The notes beneath the pieces were generated by a model. It did not search any database. It saw nothing but the letters and a program-made list of their open reading frames with translations, and was not told the origin of the DNA. Shown here one piece after another: positions 16,841 to 24,134 of a stretch of 64,000 bases of DNA (the stretch's first letter is position 1; each line of letters opens with the position of its first letter). This DNA comes from Pseudogemmatithrix spongiicola (GTDB taxonomy: Bacteria; Gemmatimonadota; Gemmatimonadetes; Gemmatimonadales; Gemmatimonadaceae): the NCBI RefSeq assembly GCF_030623445.1, contig NZ_CP130613.1:3162001-3226000 (forward strand), given 5' to 3'. A program made the translations under genes and the position numbers.

Positions 16841-18651
16841 CAGATGCCGCTGTAGAGACTCGCAATCGTGACGGCGAGACCTACCCAGAGCGCCGCGACC
16901 GCCAGCAGGCTGCGCAGCGCCAGCCGCGCGCGTGCGGTGGGAGCGTTCGTGCGGCGCGCGCGCCGCAACGTCAGCGCGGCCGCCAGCACGAGCACTGCGA
17001 ATGCCAGCAGGCGCAGCGGCGAGAGCGGCAGCAGCGCTTGCACGCGCGCCAATCGCGGCGCGGGGCCCGGCAGCGGCAGCGCCTGCGCGGCGGCGAACAG
17101 CGAATCCCACGCGGCGGGCATCGGCACGCCGGCCGTGTCGGCGCGTACGCGATCGAACTCGCCGACGGCCGGTACCGCTGGAGCCGACTCAGGCGCCGGC
17201 ATGGTCGGCTGCGGCGGGGGAATCGGCTGCGTCTTCCAGTCCGGATACGTCACACTGTTGAGGCGCCAGATACGCAACGCGAGCGCGAGCGTCGGGGTCA
17301 GGTCGTTCTCCTCACCACCAGCGCGCCCGCTTGTGCAGCGCAGCGACGCTGGCGCCAGTGACACGTCACCGCGCTGAGCGGCGATGCAGTTGCCTTCGCT
17401 CATCGGCCCGCCGACGGACACGTCCGCCCGCCCGCTCGCCGTGATGCGGTTGTCGGCGACGCGATTCCCTTTCGCAGGCCAGAAGTTCGCGTCGGCCAAC
17501 GGCGCGACGATGACACCGTGACCCGCGTGGTGAAAGATGATGTTGTCCTCGACCACGTTCTCGCGCCCGCCGCCGAGCACGATTCCGTTGCCCCAGGCGA
17601 GCGGCGAGAGGCCCTTGCCCGGTCCGCTGCGGCTCGAGTTGTCGTGAATGAGGTTGCGGCGGATGGTCGTCGCGCGCTGCGGCGGATACAACTCGGTGTC
17701 GAGGGTGTTCGGCACGAGTCCACCGCGGTTGTTGCGCCAGATCGAGTTCACGATGTACAGCTCGTCGCCTGCGTTGGTGCCCGAGTAACCCACGGCGTTG
17801 TGCTCGCTGATGACGCGGCGCACCAGCGCGCGGCAGGGAAAGCACTGGCCGATGTAGAACCCGGCGTCGGGCGATCCGCTGGCGTAGGAGTCCTCGAACA
17901 ATCCGTCCTTCGAATCGAAGGCGTAGATGCCGTAGTCACCGTTGTTGTAGGCGGTGAGGAAGCGGCCGCGGTAGCCCGTGACGCCCGTCCAGAAGAACCC
18001 ATTGAGCGTCGCGTTGCGCGCGGTGAGGTTCTCGAGTGCCACGCCATCGGCCAAGACGTTGAACCCGTTGGGCCGGATGAACTCGCCGTCGACGATCGTC
18101 GTGTTGCGGTCGAGGCCCCGGATCACCAGCGACGGCGTGGTGACGGTGACCTCTTCTCTGTAGATGCCGGGCGCGATGAGGATGAGATCCCCGGGAACCG
18201 CCGCATCCACGGCGGCCTGAATGCTCGCGTGTTGCTCCGGCACGCGGCGCACCGTTCCGCTGGCCTGTGCCACCGCCTGCAGCTGGCCCCGCTTGCCTCC
18301 CGTGTACTCCGCGTCTCCCACGACCACGGCACCGGCCATGCCGAACCCATCCTTGGTGCCGTGGTACGAGCAGTAGAATTCGTAGACGCCGGCCGCGGCG
18401 AGCGTCACGGCCAGCTTGCTGCCCGGCGCGACGGCGGAGGTATCGATCGCCGGCCACTTCGTGGCATCGATCGGCACGATGTTGTGCGGATTGCGCCCGG
18501 CGTTCGTGAACGCGACGCCGGCCCCCACCGGAATCCGCACGACTGGTGCGTTGTAGGCGTTGTCGAGCATCTTGACCTGCGTCGCGCCCTGGGTCACAGG
18601 ATCCGAGCACGCGACGGCACTGAACACCAAGGGAGCAAGGAAGCGGCGCAT
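16840..18651 (-). CDS. Lipoprotein with cupredoxin, NosD-like beta-helix and C-terminal membrane helix
   Basis: This is a 603-residue fusion. The signal ends in SAVAC (lipid Cys 15). Residues about 24-112 are a plastocyanin-like cupredoxin with a complete type-1 copper set: His56, Cys94, His97 and Met105. Residues about 135-450 form a right-handed beta-helix of NosD/PbH1 type (IQAAVDAAVPGDLILIAPGIYREEV, then repeated NxIxxN-like rungs). A Pro-rich stretch leads to a hydrophobic segment near 555-600 and an Arg-rich turn. NosD proteins assist copper delivery to nitrous-oxide reductase, but no nos gene is nearby. It is coupled to the multicopper oxidase. Its ATG (18651) overlaps the divergent ATG. 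Confidence 0.85.
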   Translation of the reverse strand: MRRFLAPLVFSAVACSDPVTQGATQVKMLDNAYNAPVVRIPVGAGVAFTNAGRNPHNIVPIDATKWPAIDTSAVAPGSKLAVTLAAAGVYEFYCSYHGTKDGFGMAGAVVVGDAEYTGGKRGQLQAVAQASGTVRRVPEQHASIQAAVDAAVPGDLILIAPGIYREEVTVTTPSLVIRGLDRNTTIVDGEFIRPNGFNVLADGVALENLTARNATLNGFFWTGVTGYRGRFLTAYNNGDYGIYAFDSKDGLFEDSYASGSPDAGFYIGQCFPCRALVRRVISEHNAVGYSGTNAGDELYIVNSIWRNNRGGLVPNTLDTELYPPQRATTIRRNLIHDNSSRSGPGKGLSPLAWGNGIVLGGGRENVVEDNIIFHHAGHGVIVAPLADANFWPAKGNRVADNRITASGRADVSVGGPMSEGNCIAAQRGDVSLAPASLRCTSGRAGGEENDLTPTLALALRIWRLNSVTYPDWKTQPIPPPQPTMPAPESAPAVPAVGEFDRVRADTAGVPMPAAWDSLFAAAQALPLPGPAPRLARVQALLPLSPLRLLAFAVLVLAAALTLRRARRTNAPTARARLALRSLLAVAALWVGLAVTIASLYSGI

Positions 18652-19396
18652 GCGCGCGAATCTCGCGGATTCTCTTTGCCTTGTCCATCGCCTCGCCTGC
18701 GCGGCGCTGCTCGGGATTCCTGGACTCGCAGCGGCGCAGGAAGACTGGCAGGTCGTGCAGCAGTCGGCCCTGTGGGTGAACACCTTCGTCGACCACGCCG
18801 TCAGCGATCGGGCCGCCCTCTGGTTCGATGGGCACTGGCGGCGCATGGATCTCGGGGGGCCACCGCAGCAAGTCCTGCTCCGGCCCGGCGTGCAGGTCAC
18901 GCTCTCGCCGCGCGTCCGGGCGGGCGGTGGTTATGCCTATATCGCCACCGCGCCCTACGGCGAGTCGCCCAACCCGCGGCCCGTGCGCGAGCACCGCCTC
19001 TGGCAGCAGGTCTCCGCGTCACACACGTTGCTCAACCTTTCGCTGTCGCACCGCCTCCGAGTGGAACAGCGGTGGAGCGCACCTGTTCTCGCCGACGACG
19101 ACCTCGGCCCCCTTCGCTACCAGCAGCGCCTCCGCTACGCCGTGCGGGCGCAGCGGCCGGTTGGCGTGCGAACCTATGGCTTTGCGGCCAATGAGTTCTT
19201 CCTGCCCGTCGGCCACTCCGAAGGCGCGCAGCGCCGCCTGCAGAATCGCGCGCAACTCGGGCTTGGCCTGCCGCTCGATGACCGGCAACGCATCGAGTTC
19301 GGCTATCTGCACCAATGGAATCGCATCACGCCGCGCGAGACGCACGAGTTCAATCACACGCTTGTGCTCTCGTGGGTGTGGACGCAGCGGCCCTAG
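18650..19396 (+). CDS. DUF2490-like secreted beta-barrel protein
   Basis: This 248-residue exported protein has a signal peptide over residues 1-30 (CAALLGIPGLAAAQ). The mature part has the DUF2490 pattern: WQQVSASHTLL, LSLSHRLRVEQRW, LRYQQRLRYAVR and FNHTLVLSWVW at the end, all amphipathic strands suited to an outer-membrane barrel. Function is unknown. It starts at ATG 18650 with AGGGAG and AAGGAAG upstream. That ribosome-binding site lies inside the first codons of the divergent cupredoxin gene, and the two ATGs overlap in CATG. Shared regulation with the copper genes is likely. Confidence 0.8.
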   Translation: MRANLADSLCLVHRLACAALLGIPGLAAAQEDWQVVQQSALWVNTFVDHAVSDRAALWFDGHWRRMDLGGPPQQVLLRPGVQVTLSPRVRAGGGYAYIATAPYGESPNPRPVREHRLWQQVSASHTLLNLSLSHRLRVEQRWSAPVLADDDLGPLRYQQRLRYAVRAQRPVGVRTYGFAANEFFLPVGHSEGAQRRLQNRAQLGLGLPLDDRQRIEFGYLHQWNRITPRETHEFNHTLVLSWVWTQRP

Positions 19397-19400
19397 CGCG

Positions 19401-20300
19401 TCAGTGCACCTCGAGGTCGCGCGCCGACCGCGCGCGGCCGGCATAGCCCGCCTGCCGCAACTCGGCGAGTAGCCCCACATCATCCGTGCCCCAGTAGAGC
19501 TGGTGGTAAAGCAGCAACTGCGTCGGTCGCGCCCGCGTCGCGAGCAGCGCCAGCTCTTCCGTCGACGTGTGTGCGTTCCGGTGGTACCGCTGCCACTCAG
19601 GCGGCCGCGTGCGGAGCCGTTCGGCGGAGTACACCTCGTGCACGAGCAGGTCGCAGCCGTTACAGGCGGTCACCACCGCATCGCTCGCGCGCGTGTCGCC
19701 GGAGATGACGATGGACCGATCCGGGGCATCGAAGCGATAGCCGAACGCCACCTCCCAATCGCCATGCGGCACGGCGAACGCCGTCACGCGCAGGTTGCCA
19801 TCATCCAACACGAGCCCCGGCGCGATCTCATGCACCGTGACCTTCCAACCCTCGGTGTTCGCCGGCTCCAGCCCATCGATGCGATTGCGGATGTCTGCCG
19901 CATACGCCGCCTGGAGGTGCTCGACCATCGCCTTCGTCCCCGGCGGTCCGTACACGACGAGCGGCACGTTGCGCTCCAGCGTCCACGCGCTCAGGATCAC
20001 ATCGGGCAGTCCCACGGTGTGATCTGAGTGCAGGTGCGTCAGAAACAGCGTGCGTAGCTGCGGCGGTTCTAGGGCCGAAAGTCCGTGGCGCGCGGCGGCA
20101 GCGCTCGCGCGACGCACGATACCTGGACCCGCATCGATCAGATACGAGCGCGTCCCTCGCACCACGGCCAGCGCGGGCCCGCTGCGTTCCGGATCGGCGT
20201 TCGGCGTGCCGGTGCCGAGGACGACGAGCTTGGTGTCTTGCGCGCCGATGGCAGAGACGCAGAGTCCGAGAAGGCCGAAGGCCCGAGCGACGATTCGCAT
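19401..20300 (-). CDS. Exported metallo-beta-lactamase-fold hydrolase
   Basis: This 299-residue protein has a signal peptide (about 1-20, CVSAIGAQ) and an RNase Z-like metallo-beta-lactamase fold. Metal ligands include HLHSDH at 89-94, a later Asp in ISGDTRASD and a His in HTS. RNase Z-type enzymes act on tRNA, but an exported member cannot; lactonase, phosphodiesterase or arylsulfatase activity is more likely. The start ATG 20300 sits in the loop of a long perfect-looking hairpin (20281-20320). It faces the DUF2490 gene with 4 bp between the stops. Confidence 0.87.
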   Translation of the reverse strand: MRIVARAFGLLGLCVSAIGAQDTKLVVLGTGTPNADPERSGPALAVVRGTRSYLIDAGPGIVRRASAAAARHGLSALEPPQLRTLFLTHLHSDHTVGLPDVILSAWTLERNVPLVVYGPPGTKAMVEHLQAAYAADIRNRIDGLEPANTEGWKVTVHEIAPGLVLDDGNLRVTAFAVPHGDWEVAFGYRFDAPDRSIVISGDTRASDAVVTACNGCDLLVHEVYSAERLRTRPPEWQRYHRNAHTSTEELALLATRARPTQLLLYHQLYWGTDDVGLLAELRQAGYAGRARSARDLEVH

Positions 20301-20320
20301 GCAGCGAATGTCGCTCGGGC
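20281..20320. promoter_or_regulatory. Long hairpin with the MBL-hydrolase start codon in its loop
   Basis: GCCCGAGCGAC (20281-20291) pairs with 20310-20320, and after a one-base bulge ATTCGC (20293-20298) pairs with GCGAAT (20304-20309). The 5-nt loop ATGCA covers part of the start codon of the leftward MBL gene. It also lies 20 bp beyond the stop of the upstream leftward gene. It could end that transcript or hide the start from ribosomes. Confidence 0.6.
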
Positions 20321-20339
20321 CTCCGGCGATGTCGAGCGC

Positions 20340-21536
20340 TCAGCGCGAGCCGAGTTCGCTGGTGGCGCCGCTGCCGTGGGCGATGAGACGCATGCGGAAG
20401 CCGTCCTCCTTGTCCTCGGCGTTCACCGTGTACTGCACCCAGCCACCCGGAACGGTTGGGCTCAGCCACCACTCTTGGCGCCCGCCCGTGCTGCCGAAGT
20501 GCACGCGCTTGGCGCTGAACGTCCCGGCAGGCGTCGTCACGTTCTCGGTGCCGACCGTCGCGCCGTCCACGCTCTCCTTCGTCGGGCGCGAGCGGAACAT
20601 GCCCCAGGCCTGCAGCATCGTCATGTTCTCGGGCACCATCATCTCGTTGGGTTCCTTCTCGCCGGGCATGCGGCCACGCATGCGGACCAGTTCCTGCAGG
20701 CCGTCGCCGGCATCCTTGAAGAGGCCTTCGAGCACGATCGTATCGCCGCCCATCACCGACTTGTAGCGCCACCACTCCTTCCCTTCCTCGTCCTTGCTGA
20801 GGAAGGCGCGCTCGACGATCGCCTTGTCGTCATCGTCGTTGCCGCCGAGCTCCCAGCGCGTCCACTGGCCGGGCTGGTAGTCTTCGTCGAAGACGTTGGC
20901 GCCGGTGCCATACATCATGCCCCAGAGCTGGCCGATGTAGAGCCAGGTGTAGTCGGCCGTCCACTGCCCGGCGGCGGGGACGCCGCCGGTACCGCGCCCA
21001 AGGCCGCCGAGCGCGGCTTCGAGCGCCGCGGCATTCACGCCGTAGATGCTGCCGAAGCGTTCGCGACGCGCGTTCACGGCTTCGACCTCCGGTGCCGAGA
21101 GGCCCGCGCGGTCGCCGTAGGCGTAGATGCGCTCGAGCCGGATGCCGAGGCGCTGGAACTGCGGCACGGTGAAGTTGCCGGCCTGCGCCGCGGTGCGCGT
21201 GGCCTGCTCGCGCAGCGCGGTCTTCTCGCGTTCGATGTCCGATTCGTTATTGGCGCCGCAGCGCGCGCGGATGCCGGCGCGGGCGGCGAGTGCACCGAGG
21301 CGGCTACGCGTCGCGGAACCGGCGGCTTCGAACGCGATCTTGCACTCGCGGAAGCGGCGGATGCGCTGGTCGATCTCGCGGAGCTTGGGGTCGAGCGCGG
21401 CGATCTCCTCGCGCTCCTTGTCGTACGACGTCACGTAGCGATCGAGGACGTCGGTGGTGAGCGTGATCTCCTGCGCGACCGAAGCGGTGGCGGTCAGCAG
21501 CAAGGAAGCGACGACGACAGCGGTACGGCGGAACAT
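20340..21536 (-). CDS. Exported protein of unknown function (398 aa)
   Basis: It starts at ATG 21536; residues 1-21 are a signal peptide (VVASLLLTATASVAQ). The N-terminal third is helical and charged, with heptad-like spacing (DKEREEIAALDPKLREIDQR) that suggests a coiled coil, and holds two cysteines. The C-terminal half has many Trp and Gly strands (WRYKSVMGGDTIVLEGLF, TPAGTFSAKRVHFGS, QEWWLSPTVPGGWVQYTV) like a lipocalin or LolA/LolB-type lipid-binding fold. I do not recognise a named family. It diverges from another small exported protein gene at 21626. Confidence 0.7.
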   Translation of the reverse strand: MFRRTAVVVASLLLTATASVAQEITLTTDVLDRYVTSYDKEREEIAALDPKLREIDQRIRRFRECKIAFEAAGSATRSRLGALAARAGIRARCGANNESDIEREKTALREQATRTAAQAGNFTVPQFQRLGIRLERIYAYGDRAGLSAPEVEAVNARRERFGSIYGVNAAALEAALGGLGRGTGGVPAAGQWTADYTWLYIGQLWGMMYGTGANVFDEDYQPGQWTRWELGGNDDDDKAIVERAFLSKDEEGKEWWRYKSVMGGDTIVLEGLFKDAGDGLQELVRMRGRMPGEKEPNEMMVPENMTMLQAWGMFRSRPTKESVDGATVGTENVTTPAGTFSAKRVHFGSTGGRQEWWLSPTVPGGWVQYTVNAEDKEDGFRMRLIAHGSGATSELGSR

Positions 21537-21625
21537 GTGCGTCAGGTCCGTTGGGGTGGGGGTGCTAAGTTGCACCATGCGGCGTGCTGGCGACAGCACC
21601 CGGCGAATCCCCTACGGAGAGTTCC

Positions 21626-22204
21626 ATGCGTCGTTTCGCGGTCCTTGCGGTTCTCCCGGTTCTCGCGCTGTTGGCGCCCAATCTCGCGGCCCAGGATCAC
21701 CAGCACACGCCCGGGATGCAGCATCCGGCGGCGGGTCCGCAGCCCAAGGAGGGCGGTCAGGCGGCGTTCGCCGCCATCGCCGAAATCGTGAGGCTGCTCG
21801 ACGCCGATCCGCGTACCGACTGGAGCAAGGTGAACGTCGAGGCGCTGCGGCAGCATCTCATCGACATGGATGAGGTGACGATGCGGGCAGACGTGCGCGC
21901 CGAGGAGGTCCAGGGCGGCGCGGCATTCATTGTCACGGGCAGCGGGCGCACATTGGAGGCCATCCGCCGCATGACGCGCTCGCGCGCGGCGACCGGCACG
22001 GCGGACGGCTCGGTGCGAATGAGCGTGAGCGACGTGGACGGCGGTGTGCGCTTCGTCGCGCTAGCCGGCAACCCGACGGATGCGCGCGCGGTCGCGCGCA
22101 TCCGTGGGCTGGGGTTCATCGGGGTCGTGGCGCTCGGCGACCACCACGCGCCGCATCACCTGGGCATCGCCAACGGCACGATGACCGGGATGCACGGGCA
22201 CTAG
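21626..22204 (+). CDS. Exported His-rich protein of unknown function (192 aa)
   Basis: It starts at ATG 21626 with ACGGAGAG 4-5 nt upstream. Residues 1-22 form a signal peptide (LALLAPNLAAQ). Just after it comes DHQHTPGMQHP, and the C-terminus reads GDHHAPHHLGIANGTMTGMHGH, both His/Met-rich, which suggests copper or other metal binding. The middle is an ordinary alpha/beta sequence without recognised motifs. It faces ettA with one base between the stops. Confidence 0.7.
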   Translation: MRRFAVLAVLPVLALLAPNLAAQDHQHTPGMQHPAAGPQPKEGGQAAFAAIAEIVRLLDADPRTDWSKVNVEALRQHLIDMDEVTMRADVRAEEVQGGAAFIVTGSGRTLEAIRRMTRSRAATGTADGSVRMSVSDVDGGVRFVALAGNPTDARAVARIRGLGFIGVVALGDHHAPHHLGIANGTMTGMHGH

Positions 22205-22205
22205 C

Positions 22206-23873
22206 TCAACGCACCAACGGCTTGTACTTGAGCCGATGCGGCTGGTCCGCATCCGGCCCCTTCCGACGCTTGAGATCCTCGATGTAGCTCTGGTAGTTGC
22301 CCTCGTACCACACCACTTCCGAGTCGCCCTCGAAGGCGAGGATGTGCGTGGCCACGCGGTCGAGGAACCAGCGGTCGTGCGAGATGATCACCGCGCAGCC
22401 GGAGAAATCGAGCAGCGCTTCCTCCAGCGCACGCAGCGTATCGACGTCGAGGTCGTTGGTGGGTTCGTCGAGCAGGAGCAGGTTGCCGCCCTGCATCACC
22501 GTCTTGGCGAGGTGCAGGCGATTCCGCTCGCCGCCCGAGAGGTTCGCGACGAGCTTCTGCTGGTCGGCGCCCTTGAAGTTGAAGCTCGACGCATAGGCGC
22601 GGCTGTTGAGCTCCTTCTTGCCGACCGTGATCAACTCGCGGCCGCCGGAGATCTCTTCCCACAGCGTGCGCTTGCCTTCCAACGTGCGGTGCTGGTCCTG
22701 GTACGAGATCACCACCGTCTCGCCGATCGTGAGCTCGCCGCCGTCGGGCTTCTCGAGGCCGTTGATCATGCGGAACAGCGTCGTCTTGCCGGCACCGTTG
22801 GGGCCGATGATGCCGACGATGCCCGCGCGCGGCAAGTCGAAGTTCAGGTTGTCGAACAGCAGCTTGTCGCCGAAGGCCTTCTTGAGGCCCTTGGCGCGCA
22901 CCACGTCGTTGCCGAGGCGCGGTGCCGGTGGAATCACGATCTCGTTCTGCATCACGCGATCGTTCTGCGCCTCGCTGGCCAGCTGCTCATAGGCCTGCAA
23001 ACGCGCCTTGCTCTTGGCCTGCCGTGCCTTCGGCGACATGCGCACCCACTCGAGCTCCTTCTGCAGCGTCTTCTGCCGCGCGCTGGCCTGCTTCTCCTCC
23101 AGCGCCAGCCGCTGCTGCTTCTGCTCAAGCCAGCCGGAATAGTTGCCCTCGTAGGGCACGCCCTTGCCGCGGTCGAGCTCGAGGATCCACTTCGCGACGT
23201 TATCCAGGAAGTAGCGATCGTGCGTGATCGCCACGACCGTGCCCGGGAACGTCTCGAGGAAGTGCTCCAGCCACGCCACGCTCTCCGCATCGAGGTGGTT
23301 CGTCGGCTCGTCCAGCAGCAGCATATCGGGCTCTTCGAGCAGCACCTTGCAGAGGGCCACGCGACGCTTCTCGCCGCCCGAGAGGTTCGTCACGGGCGAA
23401 TCGGACGGCGGCAGGCGCAGCGCGTCCATGGCCACGTCGATCTTGTTGTCGAGATTCCAGAGGTCGTGCTGGTCGATGTACTCCTGCAGCTTCGCCTGCC
23501 GGTCCATCAACTTGTCGAAGTCCGCATCGGGCTCGGCAAACTTCGCGGAGATCTCATTGAACTCGTTCAGCGCGTCGCGCTGCGCCTTCACGGCGAGCTC
23601 CACGTTGCCGCGCACGTCGAGCTTGGGGTCCAGCTCAGGCTCCTGCGGCAGGTACCCGATGCGCGTGCCCTTGTGCGCCCAGGCTTCGCCTTGGAATTCC
23701 GTGTCGACCCCGGCCATGATGCGCAGCAGCGAGGACTTACCCGCGCCGTTGGGGCCGAGGACGCCGATCTTGGCGCCGGGATAGAACGAAAGCCAGATAT
23801 CGTCGAGGATGATGCGCGAAGGCGGGATCACCTTCTTCAGCGCCTTCATCACATAGATGAACTGCGGGGCCAC
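22206..23873 (-). CDS. ettA: Energy-dependent translational throttle protein EttA (ABC-F)
   Basis: This 555-residue cytosolic ABC-F ATPase is the same length as E. coli EttA. It has two nucleotide-binding domains, each with Walker A (GPNGAGKSS, GPNGAGKTT), signature LSGGE, and Walker B with DEPTN. The EttA arm between the domains and the linker are present. EttA binds the ribosomal E site and gates the first elongation steps according to ATP/ADP ratio. The start GTG 23873 is chosen because the following residues (APQFIYVMKALKKVIPP) match the EttA N-terminus. Upstream codons in the same frame overlap a terminator hairpin. Confidence 0.95.
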   Translation of the reverse strand: MAPQFIYVMKALKKVIPPSRIILDDIWLSFYPGAKIGVLGPNGAGKSSLLRIMAGVDTEFQGEAWAHKGTRIGYLPQEPELDPKLDVRGNVELAVKAQRDALNEFNEISAKFAEPDADFDKLMDRQAKLQEYIDQHDLWNLDNKIDVAMDALRLPPSDSPVTNLSGGEKRRVALCKVLLEEPDMLLLDEPTNHLDAESVAWLEHFLETFPGTVVAITHDRYFLDNVAKWILELDRGKGVPYEGNYSGWLEQKQQRLALEEKQASARQKTLQKELEWVRMSPKARQAKSKARLQAYEQLASEAQNDRVMQNEIVIPPAPRLGNDVVRAKGLKKAFGDKLLFDNLNFDLPRAGIVGIIGPNGAGKTTLFRMINGLEKPDGGELTIGETVVISYQDQHRTLEGKRTLWEEISGGRELITVGKKELNSRAYASSFNFKGADQQKLVANLSGGERNRLHLAKTVMQGGNLLLLDEPTNDLDVDTLRALEEALLDFSGCAVIISHDRWFLDRVATHILAFEGDSEVVWYEGNYQSYIEDLKRRKGPDADQPHRLKYKPLVR

Positions 23874-23903
23874 GCGGAGCGTCTCCTGATCGGGAAAAAC
23901 CAA

Positions 23904-23935
23904 ACGGCTGGATGCGCACCCGCGCATCCAGCCGT
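23904..23935 (-). terminator. 14-bp intrinsic terminator before ettA
   Basis: ACGGCTGGATGCGC at 23904-23917 pairs perfectly with 23922-23935 around a 4-nt loop. Read on the minus strand it is followed by TTTGGTTTTT, a classic intrinsic terminator. It ends transcripts of the 37-residue gene upstream of ettA. A second 9-bp hairpin lies at 23955-23978. Confidence 0.85.
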
Positions 23936-23954
23936 GAAAGATAGTGCCCTCCCG

Positions 23955-23978
23955 CGGGTCGCCGAGGGCGGCGACCCG
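23955..23978 (-). terminator. 9-bp hairpin after the small membrane protein gene
   Basis: CGGGTCGCC at 23955-23963 pairs with 23970-23978 around a 6-nt loop. It lies 8 bp past the stop of the 37-residue gene and 20 bp before the stronger hairpin at 23904-23935. The pair looks like tandem termination. Confidence 0.5.
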
Positions 23979-23986
23979 TGCCCCCG

Positions 23987-24100
23987 TCAGACCACGCGTG
24001 CCAGGAGAACGATGGCCGCGAGCCCAACCGCGAGCGGCATCCAGGCCGCTTCGAGGGTGCTGGTCAACGCGTCATAGATTCCACGGATGCGGCTGAACAC
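23987..24100 (-). CDS. 37-residue single-helix membrane protein
   Basis: This small frame starts at GTG 24100 with an ideal CAGGAG 7 nt upstream and ends at TGA 23987. The product has a short basic, amphipathic N-terminus (FSRIRGIYDALTSTLEA) and a C-terminal hydrophobic helix (PLAVGLAAIVLLARVV). It has its own terminators at 23955-23978 and 23904-23935, so it is a separate transcription unit between ettA and the divergent desuccinylase-like gene. Such proteins often modulate a larger membrane complex. No homologue is recognised. Confidence 0.6.
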   Translation of the reverse strand: MFSRIRGIYDALTSTLEAAWMPLAVGLAAIVLLARVV

Positions 24101-24134
24101 GGGTCGGCTCCTGAGAAGGGACGTGACGACGTAC

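Noticed and set aside
16840-18651. Part of a nitrous-oxide reductase (nos) cluster
   Set aside because: The beta-helix resembles NosD, but there is no NosZ, NosF, NosY or NosL gene nearby.
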